A stretch of DNA of 64,000 nucleotides from Diaporthe sp. PMI_573 (taxonomy: Eukaryota > Ascomycota > Sordariomycetes > Diaporthales > Diaporthaceae), in the NCBI GenBank assembly GCA_021399435.1, contig JAJTUP010000084.1, forward strand, positions 1 through 64,000, written 5' to 3'. The notes under the pieces are model-generated. The model was not told where the DNA came from. It did not search any database and worked only from the letters and a program-made list of their open reading frames with translations. Numbering within the stretch: the stretch's first letter is position 1; each line of letters starts with the position of its first letter. Positions 22,640 to 32,588 of the stretch are shown piece by piece. Position numbers and translations under genes: made by a program.

Positions 22640-24250
22640 CTGAATTGGTGAGCGTCTCTGCTGGGAGTCACCTGGATCTATGTCTGTCTTGGTTCCAAGG
22701 TCCAGATGTGTGGGATGGAAGTTGGACCGTAGCTAGACTTCTGGTTGTGTAACTTTCTAGACACTTGTAGAGAGTTCAAGCAGGCACTATATACCGAATG
22801 GATTATCCAAAATCCGTTTCACAGATGCATCTATTATACTTAATGATTCCCTACGGTCATGCTGACAGTGTTTAATTATTATAACCCTGAGGGCGAATCA
22901 TATGATGCCCACATGCTGTCTATATGCCAAGTTGTGCGCTTGATGAGAGCCGCGCCTTCGGCTCGCACTGACGTAGCCATATCATTGTCATCAATGTTCC
23001 TACCAGATGAACAAAGCCAGCACTTCACTTGATCTGGTGTTGGCAAGAGGTGCTGGTGGCCATCTTGGCCACAATGAATTGTGTGATTGGGCCTACAGCA
23101 GTGGTGAGCATTCCACGGTCCGTCCTCGCTTCTAGTAGCCAGAACAGGGGCATCATGTGTATGTAGCATCGAGCATGATAACCATGGTCTTGGGTTGGCG
23201 AGTGGGATGGGATCATGCCTGCAAAGATGGGACTTCCCTGGGCAGCGCCGGACGGGAAGCAACGCCATCTCTCCAGGCCCGCTACAGTGTGTTCGTCTGA
23301 ATTGAACTCCAACTAGGTTGGCTCATCTTCTTGGAGATTTTGGAGTTCTCATTCGGTAAGAATAACAGGACGAACTTGAACCTGTTGATGTTGGATGAAG
23401 TCAGGCCAAAGCGGTGGGCATTAGACAAGCGAGAGATGAGCAAAGATGCAAAGAATGTTCTGGCAATGAAAACCGACCCCGCATTCATTTGACAAGACCA
23501 TTAGGGATAAACCATCCTACCAGGCTTCCTGTACTACCATGGTTCTGAAAATTTGGGGAATGGAATATAAATTTAGAATTTACCAAGTATTGCAAAGATG
23601 CAGTCAAGTCGCTCGATAGGGGTAAGTTCCTGGTGATTTCAAGGAACAAGGTTTCTACCATTTGCCTAATCCGGTAGCCGTCGGTAGCACACCTGATTGA
23701 ATGCTTTACGTACTATCATGATGATCGACATCGCGCTGGGGTAGTGGTTGTATGCCGTCTTCAATCACGGCCTCCAGAGGCGTACCTAGGTATTATGTCA
23801 GAGTGGCTTATGTCAGGGGCTTAGCCTGCTGACTAGGCTGGCGGACGCAACAAGCTTTGAAGATCCCGTGGGCAGCTGTGGCGTTCGGAAAGTTAAGGAT
23901 TTCAGCTTTGGTCTCTAACAGAACAGCACAACCAATGAGAGCTATACTTCTGCGCCACATGCAGCTGTCGTACAAACGACAGAGCACGATTCGGACTTCT
24001 TGTACACCGCCGCACTTGATATCTGACGTGTGCGTTGATCTCTGACAAGTGTGTTATCCAAAATAAGGACGGTAACCATGATGATGCGCTTGGCCAACTT
24101 TAACGTCGCAGCTATACTTAAGCAGCTCGCGCTCAGGGTCAGTCGCCTGGATCATTGGACCTCAACTCAAATTTGCACGCTACTCATTTTCAACGAGCAG
24201 TTTGACATTTTCCATCTGATATTGACCTTCCAACATCTTAAAGTTATCTC
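22640..24250. other. Intergenic, no supported gene
   Basis: Short frames on both strands (for example 22879-23312, minus) lack motifs and look like chance frames. No transposon ends were seen. Confidence 0.4.
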
Positions 24251-24253
24251 AGA

Positions 24254-25498
24254 ATGCTCCCCCTTCGCCTCACAACTCTTCTCGCCTTTGCGATCAACGC
24301 ACACGCTCAGGCTAACATCACAGTCCAACCACTGACGGATGTCGATGAAGACCACCACAAAGGATACTTCTCAGATCCCTATCATGTCCCATACGTGAAC
24401 GAGACTCGCGTCTATATTTTAGGCACTACCCATAAGTATCTGGAATGCGACGGAGGGTTGACACCCAGATGTGCCACCCACAGCAGTGCCACACCCAGTA
24501 ATATCACGTGGGATTATACAACGACTCTAAACCAGACGATAACCAAAGCGAAGGTTCAGGTCTGCGGTGTGGCTGGAATTCATCCTTTTCAGAGTGTCTC
24601 GAACGGCAAAAAATCGTGGGATGCAGCAGTGACACTTCACGTTCTGGAAGAGTCAAAGGATTGCCACGGTACCGCGGGCTGGAGCGTCATCGTTCACGCA
24701 TCCCCAGTGGGCCCAACTACGGGCACACCACCAGAGTCATGGGAAGGGGACCAAGTGCTTGTTGGTAATTTTAAAGACAATGTCGATGCGAACTACGACG
24801 GCAAATACTTCCAGACACCAGAAGGAAAATTGTACCTGGTATATCAGAAGCAGATATCGAAGCCGCCAAAGCGCGACGGTGTATTCGCCTGGCCTCTGAA
24901 AGATCCCATCACGCTAGCCACCGATAATGCTACACTCCTGCTCGGTCCTGACGAAGGATTAAACTCGGAAAACTACCACAATCACAGCGACAATGCCTTC
25001 AAGCTCATCGAGACAGGCAATATCAGGGCTATCAATGGGAAGTTTTTGATGGCTTACTCGGTCGGGGCCTACAATCGCCCGACGTACAAGCTGGCCGTGG
25101 CCTACTCGGACACGTTCCTTCCGAAGAACGGGCAGCAGTATCGAAAAGTGATGAAGGAAAATCCAGATGAACTCTGGGGATCCAAGACGCAGAAGGAAGT
25201 ATATTACCTTTTGCAGGCAGATCAGGACCATCCCGGCTGGCATTACATTCGTGATAAAGTTCTTGCCCCCGGCGTGCCGACTGTTGCCAAGATCGGAGCT
25301 GGCAACACCTGGGTACTGACGTTCGCTGGGTATGATCCCAACGACGCGCGGACAAATGAAACGGAGGAGGGGTTATATGAAGCTAGCCACCGGCGACCAT
25401 TTTTTATCGACTTGGATGTGAACATACCACCCAGCACTTCTGTCAAAGATGCAAGCGACCAGGACTTGCAGGGCTGGATCACTCCCTCTCACAGATAG
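24254..25498 (+). CDS. Secreted GH43-like (five-bladed beta-propeller) protein
   Basis: A single-exon 414-residue protein starting at ATG 24254. An N-terminal hydrophobic segment (PLRLTTLLAFAINAHA) with a likely cut after AHA indicates secretion. The mature protein begins with GYFSDPYHVPYVNETRVYIL, which resembles the first blade of family-43 glycoside hydrolases, where an Asp after a short turn is the general base. Later blades contain YDGKYFQTPEGKLYLVYQK and NGKFLMAYSVGAYNRPTYKL. Several N-glycosylation sequons (NIT, NET, NQT, NAT, NHS) fit an extracellular protein. GH43 enzymes act on arabinan or xylan side chains; the substrate cannot be told here. The frame is clean. Family assignment is by eye. 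Confidence 0.62.
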   Translation: MLPLRLTTLLAFAINAHAQANITVQPLTDVDEDHHKGYFSDPYHVPYVNETRVYILGTTHKYLECDGGLTPRCATHSSATPSNITWDYTTTLNQTITKAKVQVCGVAGIHPFQSVSNGKKSWDAAVTLHVLEESKDCHGTAGWSVIVHASPVGPTTGTPPESWEGDQVLVGNFKDNVDANYDGKYFQTPEGKLYLVYQKQISKPPKRDGVFAWPLKDPITLATDNATLLLGPDEGLNSENYHNHSDNAFKLIETGNIRAINGKFLMAYSVGAYNRPTYKLAVAYSDTFLPKNGQQYRKVMKENPDELWGSKTQKEVYYLLQADQDHPGWHYIRDKVLAPGVPTVAKIGAGNTWVLTFAGYDPNDARTNETEEGLYEASHRRPFFIDLDVNIPPSTSVKDASDQDLQGWITPSHR

Positions 25499-25499
25499 A

Positions 25500-26335
25500 T
25501 GGACCACGGGTAAAAGTCTATTGGAGTAGGAGGATGGATCGAAGGGATTTAGTAGAAGCCAGAGGGCGCAGCTTCATCGGAGGTGTATCATCTTATCTTG
25601 TACAAGAGGAGTTGGACGAACACGCGATTTCGCACGGAGCGTTTATTGTTTCTGATTTTGAGTGATATGTTCCAAAGATTTAAATGATGATGCGGGGGGC
25701 ATTTATTGTATGCAGTTATAGCTGGAACAGAGGCGAGGCTCCAGCGGGTATTTGAGCACGATTGGGCTTTTTGGTATGTTACTATTATTACAAATATATT
25801 CTTTAAAAAGGATGCAATCGTAATACTCAGTCCACCATTAGCAGGGCATGTCTTACTTTAACATCTTATTAGCATTTATTCTTTACTTTATTATAAAGAA
25901 TCTTAGAGCCATTTTGTCGCTTACAAAACATCTAATAGGCTCATCTAATCGGCTCCCCAACATCTAGATACTGTTACTCCTTCAACTTCTATAGTAGGCC
26001 ACACTTGTTGTCAAGCCCAGTGTGGGTCTTCTTGGTCATCCTCCTTGCATGCATGCAGGATTAGCGCGACCACATGCGGCACACCGTGCCAATCGTTACA
26101 CCTTCCCGAGCAGGCCGACCCACATTTCAGTTCCGACTCAGAGCTTTCGGGTTCCGTATCGAGTGGGTTTCTTTACCGTCCTTGGTCTGAAGTATAACAA
26201 GTCAAAGATTGGCAACGACGCACATAAGGCAACAAAAAAGACACTTACTACCTAGGCGTCTCCTCCAGGTCAACCTTTATTTGCTGCCTCTATACTTTAA
26301 AACATAAAGTAAAGGCTACAGTACACTTGCCAAGT
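25500..26335. other. Intergenic, partly AT-rich
   Basis: Contains the likely 3' end of the GH43-like gene and the upstream region of the HET pseudogene. Bases 25780-25990 are AT-rich with TTATTA motifs, possibly an old repeat. Nothing else was recognised. Confidence 0.4.
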
Positions 26336-26339
26336 GTCA

Positions 26340-27738
26340 ATGGCTGCTTCTGAGGAGCTACCAGTTGAGCTCTCTCAACTGTGCACGACCTGCCGACAGC
26401 TTGAAAACCTCGACAAGATTCTCGACCCGCAAATTGGGGGCTTCGACGGCGACCTATGGACGCTTGACGACCAATGGCCTGAGCTGCCACTGCTTGAGAC
26501 ATCCGCCAGGTCAGGGTGCGCCTTCTGCAGACTGCTGCGCGAGAGCCTGATGTCCGCACCGGACGACCACCGGTGCCCGGATGACAACCCCGCAAGGGTG
26601 CACATCCGGATGCTCCGTGTTAATGAACGTTGCAAAGACAATTCGCTCTGGACATCTGCCTTGTCCGGTTTTCAGGTTGAGCTGCGGTTTCCCAAATCGA
26701 GCGAGCCCTGGGGCACATTCAGGAGAGTGGACTTTTTGACTTGGGCCGATCGGAATCCTCAGATATTTCATCCACGATTAGGAATGAAAATCGAATTCGA
26801 ATCCTCGGCTAGCCTTGATGTATGCAAAATTTTGGGATCTTTCAAGGGGCACTGTGTCGTTGCTAACTCAGGATCTGTTTCAGGCACTGGCAGAGGCACA
26901 AACTTTTCCATTTTTCTCAGGGAGGTCACTTCAGGTTCTCTCGGAGCAAAACGTTTGTTTCATGAAAGCGGCCATCGCAGTCCATGAGCGTGAATTCGAC
27001 CCTGGTGAGGAAAAAAGCTTCTTGCCGACCAGGCTGTTAGATCTGGGAGACAACGTCACCAATAAAAAAAAAATTCATTTAGTTCTCCGGGACGAAATGT
27101 CGAATATCGGGCTTCAGAACGCGAAGTATGCTACATTGAGTTACTGTTGGGGCGACACCAAGACTGCGCAAATTCAATCAATAACCACTTGGTTGAATTT
27201 AAAGGATCGGATTGACAGCATTGATACAGACACCTTATCTCCTGTGATACAAGATGCAATCGAGGCAAGTATATACGACCCACCCGAACACACTCATACA
27301 AGTTGGTTAAGAAAAATGCTTGAATGCTAGGTTTGCTCAAAGTTATCGATTCGCTATTTATGGGTTGATGCACTGTGCATTCTGCAAGGGCGCCACGAAA
27401 AAGAGGTTGAAGACTGGGACCATGAGAGCCAGCAAATGTATAACATCTTCGGGAACGCCTTCGTCACTATCTGCGCCGCTTTCTCGAACAGTTGTCAAGA
27501 CCGGTTCCTTCTCGAGCGAGAAGTGTTACCAGCGCTGCACATTCGTTTCACGTCGACCAGGCGACCTTACTCGGACTCATATTACCACCTATCCCTACTT
27601 CCCCAAAGCTCTGTCGGAATTATGCACACACATTAAGGAGAATGGATGTGGGAACTTGAAAGGCACTCCCGATGGTACAACCGCGGTTGGGTCTACCAAG
27701 AGTTTCCCATGTCCCCAAGACGCCTTATTTTTAGAATA
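26340..27738 (+). pseudogene. HET-domain (heterokaryon incompatibility) gene, decayed and truncated
   Basis: ATG at 26340. Exon 1 (26340-26819) has the common N-terminal Cys-containing segment (CTTCRQLENLD, SGCAFCRLLRESL). A 64-base intron (26820-26883, donor GTATGC, GCTAAC branch site) leads into exon 2 with the HET start (LPTRLLDLGDN, NAKYATLSYCWGDT). The next HET blocks, SIRYLWVDALCILQGR and QMYNIFGNAFVTICAAF, are in the same frame but separated by about 60 bases containing TAG at 27328; no canonical splice keeps the frame. A TAA lies at 27634. The WVYQE block (RWYNRGWVYQEFPMSPRRL) follows, then the gene runs into a MULE-like terminus at 27738, losing its C-terminal part. HET proteins trigger cell death on non-self contact. 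This copy is dead. Confidence 0.78.
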
Positions 27739-27780
27739 CGGATATTCGCACCCGCAAAAACGGATGGTACACCCATACAA
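27738..27780 (+). repeat. Solo MULE-like terminal repeat relic
   Basis: GGATATTCGCACCCGCAAAA and GGATGGTACACCCATACAAG closely resemble the terminal repeat of the MULE at 47920-50850 (GGATATTCGCACCGAAAAAA ... TGGTACACCGATACATG). No partner end was found downstream, so it is a remnant or a solo end. It marks the break point of the HET pseudogene. Confidence 0.55.
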
Positions 27781-27849
27781 GCCGGCCCTAGTGCAATTAT
27801 AGGGCCTCACACCAAATTCACCATACAAAACGCTATGTTAACACTATAT

Positions 27850-28389
27850 CTATAATAATTAACTATCCTTATTATTTCTATATAAACATAATTATTTATA
27901 TACTTGTTAAGGCCTTAATTAAGTAAATTTATAATATTTTTATACTTATTTAGTTTATATACATTATAATTTTATTATAAATCTCCTCCTTACTATTATT
28001 ATTACTGTTAGAACGGCCCTGATGCCTTAGGTCAGGGGGTCTTTGCACGTGCAAATAGGGGCGAGCAAAGGGAACCACTATACTATTTCTAGGTATGGGT
28101 TTGATTCTTGCTACGGAAGAAAGAAGGGAAGCTATTGCCATTGTGGGCGCCGAAGCGCTTGGTGTAGTAGCCAGCCCTTCTGCTGACTAAGCCAGACCGG
28201 CCCTTCTGATTGGCCACAGCCGGGCCGGGTGTATGGTAGTAAAAATAGCGGTCTGTCGCGGACCGCCCTTTTTGCTATGGTAGGCCAAACCCACAATTAC
28301 TAATAATATCCCTAATTATTAAATCTATTAGTAGCAACTAGTTAATACTTTTTATAGCCCTTATATACTATTTCTTAGCTATTAGCCCT
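27850..28389. other. Mixed AT-rich and GC-rich repeat debris
   Basis: AT-rich decayed DNA (27850-28000), then a GC-rich stretch (28005-28290) with a hairpin GCGGTC-TGTCGCG-GACCGC near 28240, then AT-rich again. It resembles fragments of old mobile elements. No coding sequence was recognised. Confidence 0.4.
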
Positions 28390-28390
28390 A

Positions 28391-28866
28391 TTCTGAAGGA
28401 TAGTGTCTTTAGCAGTGTGTTTTATCAGCAGGGTCGCAGTAGGGTGCCTGAGGCGAATTGGGACGATTGAGAATGGTCTGGACAACTTTGTATTGAATTT
28501 GAGTGGGCTTCTGTCAGCCCTCCTCACAGTCCCTCCGACATCGTCTCACCCGCGGGCACGCGTGGGTTGGCTCTGGTGCAAGAATGGCGAGGCCGGAAAC
28601 TTCGCCCTTCAGACCCACTATCTTTAGGTTATAATAACCAGCTAACCCTAACTCTGACAGTAACGAAACTAAATACAGATAAACTTTAGAAATCAAGCTA
28701 TCTAATAAACTAGGTTACATACTTTTTAAGTAAGAAATAAGGGGAATGCAGAGGTACGTAGTTAGGGTCTTACAATAGCCCAAAAAATCGACTCACGGCC
28801 ACCAAACTCATCTCCCGGCGTGCACGCCACGTAGGCACAGCCGAAATCGAGCGTTTCCGTTTAACA
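28391..28866 (+). repeat. MITE-like repeat, copy 1 (3' part)
   Basis: About 476 bp closely similar to 51774-52244 and to the reverse complement of part of 43939-44938. It ends GAGCGTTTCCGTTTAACA, the conserved terminus of the family. The 5' terminus is missing. No coding potential. Confidence 0.8.
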
Positions 28867-28949
28867 GTGCCGGATCGGATAGCTTCAGGGGACATAGCGG
28901 GTGGCCTTCAGGCCTTAGGTGCAAAATACACTGAAAGAGCTCTGGTTGG

Positions 28950-29490
28950 AAAACGTCTAATTCTAGCTAACTAACTTGTACTAACTTTGAGTGAGCTTCT
29001 GTGGGCCCAGCTCAAATACCCTCCAACATCGTCTCACCCTACAACACGCTGTGGGTAGCCTGAGTGTAAATTTGGAGATGCCGGAAAATTCGACTAAAAA
29101 CCAACCAACTTTACCCATAAATAACTTAATAACCCTAACCCTAGAACTAACCAGACTAAGTATAGGGTTAATTTAGAAGCTAATTCTCTAAATAATACTA
29201 ATTATATACATTCTAGGTAAGAAAGAAAGCTAATTGTTACGACCCATAGTCTAGGCGTAAGCTATATGTATGGTTGGAAGGAATGTTCGAACGGAGAGTT
29301 CGAATATTAGCTGATCTTTTGGTCTATGTAGCGCAGTGGCACCTTCCACCACGAGTCATTACACTAATGCAGAGGTTTAAAGTTAGGGCAGTTATATATC
29401 CCAAAAAATCGACTCACGGCTATACAACTCATCTTCCACCATGTACGCACTGGGCGTAGATAGCGAGAATTTCGTTGTTTCCGTTTAATA
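28950..29490 (+). repeat. MITE-like repeat, copy 2, RIPed and with a small insertion
   Basis: It follows copy 1 directly in the same orientation. It shares GAGTGAGCTTCTGT, CATCGTCTCACCC, CCCAAAAAATCGACTCACGG and the end GTTTCCGTTTAATA, with many transitions. An extra segment of about 130 bp (29233-29365), not in other copies, contains the hairpin TTCGAACGGAGAGTTCGAA. Confidence 0.7.
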
Positions 29491-29688
29491 GATATAAACA
29501 TTGATTCGGAAAGGGTCTCAAGTCGGGAAGTTGAACAGGACGAGGGGAATTCACTCTTTGTCAAGGCATGTGTTATTAAGGTATCTTCTCTACATGCAAA
29601 CAGCCGTGAACTATATTCACGCTCCCCAGAAAAGTCAGGTTTCTCAGAATGATTCAGTCGAATCCAGGCGCTTTCGGCCCCTTGGACT

Positions 29689-31359
29689 CTAGTTGATTTG
29701 AAAGCTTTTCCGCAAGGCCTCCCCGAATCGCCTGATCGCCTCTTCGACCTTATCCAAAGGTGCCGCAGCAAACGTGGTTCTGTAAAATATCTCGTCAGTC
29801 GGCTTCTCCTTTGCCGCATTGAACCAACTACCGCGAGCCATAAGGGCACCCTGTGCGATGGTTTCGCGCCATATCTCCTTTTCGATATCCGAGAGGGACT
29901 TGGAAGCTGTATCGGGGTATTTTCGCCAGTCCACACGTAACAATTGCTGAGAAGCAACATTAGAACCCAAGGGTCGGAAGAGGTAAAGATCCTGTGGGCA
30001 CTCACAAACATGCCGGCCTGAGCAGGCTCCCAAGAGACAATACCCTTAGGCAAGTGACGCTCACAGGCGCGAACCATAAAGTCTCGTCGCTTGGTGTACT
30101 CTTTTCGGATGTGCACCAGCCATTCGAGGTAGCCACCATGGCCCCAATGCTCATCGAGCAGTTTGAAGAGGGCCAGCTGACTGAAGCCACTGGGGCCTTG
30201 GGTTGAAACATCTGCGTGGCTCTTGTATCGCTCGGTGATCTCTTGGGGTGCTGTTACCCAGCCGATGCGAGATCCAGGACTGACGACTTTACTGAAAGAA
30301 TCCATGCGAATTACTCGCCCGTCGACGTCAATGCTAACGTATGAGGGCACAATTACCTTGAGCAGATCAGCTGGGGAGTGAAATTCCTCAGAGTGGGAAC
30401 AGCCCTCGGCTGAGGGATCGTATGGGGCCATTTGAAGAAAGTAGTAAGGGTCGTCTTCCAGAATAATCAAATCGTGCTTTTGGGCTACCCTGTAAATGTC
30501 TCTGCGGCGCTCGAGGCTCTGAGTGGCGCCGGTTGGATTCTGACCCGTGGGGATGAGGTAGAGAAGAAACGGTTTTTGACTATTCCCGTGCTCTTCTGGC
30601 TTCCAGTTCTCAAGATTTGCTCGAAGGCTTTCCGGCAGTATACCCTCGCAGTCCATTTCGATACCGACAAACTTAACGCCCATGGGAAGTGCAGTCTCTA
30701 CCGCCGATGCGAAAGTGAAGTGATCAGATAGGACGCAGTCGCCAGGCTTGGTAAGCATTCGCAGAGCCATATCCAGTGCTGATCTGATGTGCTGCCGATG
30801 GTCATGGTGCATTGCCAATTCGCATAAGGCGGGTCGTGAACCATCTCTGTGTGCTCTACAATCCAACGAAGTAGCTGTGCAGAGCCACTACCCTGGCTAT
30901 AGTTCAAGGCTACTGAGATGTCGTACACACTCCGGCCCTCAGAAACATCGTTCTTTTCGGCGAGAATCTTGTTGCTTCCATGGTCTCCGTTTATCCGAGG
31001 CCCAGTGGTACTTCGGACGGAGGGTACGGCGAAGGTAAGGCTTTCGAATGGGAAGAATTCGCTGATCGGAAGTCCACCACCAAGAGAGATGATACCTGGG
31101 TTCTCAAGGTGCTTGAAAGCCCCTTTCAGAGACGACCCTGTTCGACTGGTTGACTCGGAACTCAATCGATCTGGATTGGAGATCAGTAGCTGTGCACAAA
31201 GGGTTCAAACCTGGAATGCAAGACGCCAGAAAAGGATGGATATGTAGGCTACGTTTACTTACGGCTCCAATCCTTGGCCAATGCCTTGTGCTTGTGGTTC
31301 TTTGTTTTGAAGCTTTCGCTACTGCACGGCGCTGCTACACCCCATTGGGAAAGGGGCAT
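29689..31359 (-). pseudogene. Aro8-like PLP aminotransferase with a 5-bp frameshifting duplication
   Basis: Three exons: 31359-31263, 31170-30006, 29946-29689 (introns of 92 and 59 bases, donors GTAAGT and GTGAGT). Recognisable blocks are SRTGSSLKGAFKHLENPG and GIISLGGGLP at the N-terminus, LLYLIPTGQNPTGAT, ILEDDPYYFLQ, and DSFSKVVSPGSRIGW with the PLP-binding Lys codon at 30288-30290. The C-terminus is PLDKVEEAIRRFGEALRKSF. This is the fold-type I family of aromatic-amino-acid / 2-aminoadipate aminotransferases. At 30778-30787 a 5-base unit (CTGAT on plus) is present twice and shifts the frame. Exon length is 1520 bases; removing one copy gives 1515 = 505 codons, so the duplication is the lesion. 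It is divergent from the Zn2Cys6 gene. Confidence 0.8.
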
Positions 31360-32588
31360 TTTGAGACGCGTGGGGTTGAGATTCGGTGAACCCTCCATCT
31401 TTCCAGCGTGTTCCATCGAGTCCAAGGAATTTGATAATACGAAGCCGGACGGGTGGTGGACTGAGACGACGAATGGACCTGAATATATTTATTTACATGC
31501 GTATAACGCTGAAATTACTATCTCGGAATAGGCGCCCACAAAAAAACAAGTTAATCACCCGTGATGAGATCGGAAGCATGCGGAAGGCCTTTGAGATTTG
31601 TTGATGGGCGCCCATACCGTGGAGAAATCGGAGTCGTCTTGGAGCGCATGAAATCGGTGTGTGGTGGGGCAAATCGGAGTACCCAGCGTTCCACATCCAT
31701 CCGATTAGAAATTTACTGCGAAACGAGGCGAGGCTCCGACGAGGCTTCCCATGCAACGAGGCCCTGGTGAAGTGGCCCTTAAAGACAAGGTATCGGTTGT
31801 CTCCACGCCGACCAAGCCTGTTACATCGGACAATCGGCGTTCAGACATAGTTCAGCCGAATCCACTCCATAGCCGATAGCCGAACGGCAGGATCGGGACC
31901 AGATACCGGGCCACTGCCATGCCAACTCTAATTCCATAGGTTCGCCATCCCCCGTCCGCCATCCCTTCTGCTTTGGCCGCGTGGTACTCATTGTAGTCTC
32001 TAAGGCAAGCTAAATTCACTGCTGGGCGGGACAACGCGTCTCCAGAAGGCTCTAGGTCGCTCTTCGCCCGCTTTACCTCGGTCCCGTACAGGACACTTCA
32101 CCTTGCGTGTCTGGCAAAATTTTGGTTGGTATCGTAAGTTCAAGGCCTTCTGCTCCTCAAGGTATGCAAGTTGCTACCACAGAGTCAAAATAACCCCCTT
32201 TTTTTTTTGTTTAGTATCATCTATTTAATAATTGGATTCTACTATTCCGTACTTAGTCCTCTCGCAAAGGTCAGCCTACAGGAAGCACTCGTGTACGGCT
32301 CCCAAGCATCAGAGCTCTGGATTAGAACCCTCAGCACGCTGTTCGATAAGCAAGCAGATCACCTTGGAGGATAAATAATACAAAGTCTTCCTAATAGGAA
32401 AAGCAAAGGGAGGACTTAACAATAGGTCATGGGCGTAGAGTTCGGCATTTAGTGGGGCCCGTCGGACAAACCCCACAAAGCTTTGACAAACGCCGTCATC
32501 GAAATTCTCCGACACTCCCAGACCTCTTCTCCGATGTATCCTTTGCACCGATCCCCCAAGTCAGCGTCAAATTGCAAAGCCCGGGACA
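31360..32588. promoter_or_regulatory. Divergent intergenic region between aminotransferase and Zn2Cys6 gene
   Basis: 1.2 kb shared upstream region of two genes pointing apart, so a candidate bidirectional promoter. Short frames inside (for example 31852-32034, minus) have no motifs. A T9 tract is near 32201. No binding site could be assigned by eye. Confidence 0.4.

Noticed and set aside
22879..23312. Two overlapping minus-strand frames
   Set aside because: His/Cys-rich low-quality composition, no homology-like block, no splice context; likely chance.
26290..26771. Minus-strand frames opposite the HET pseudogene
   Set aside because: Shadows of exon 1 of the HET gene.
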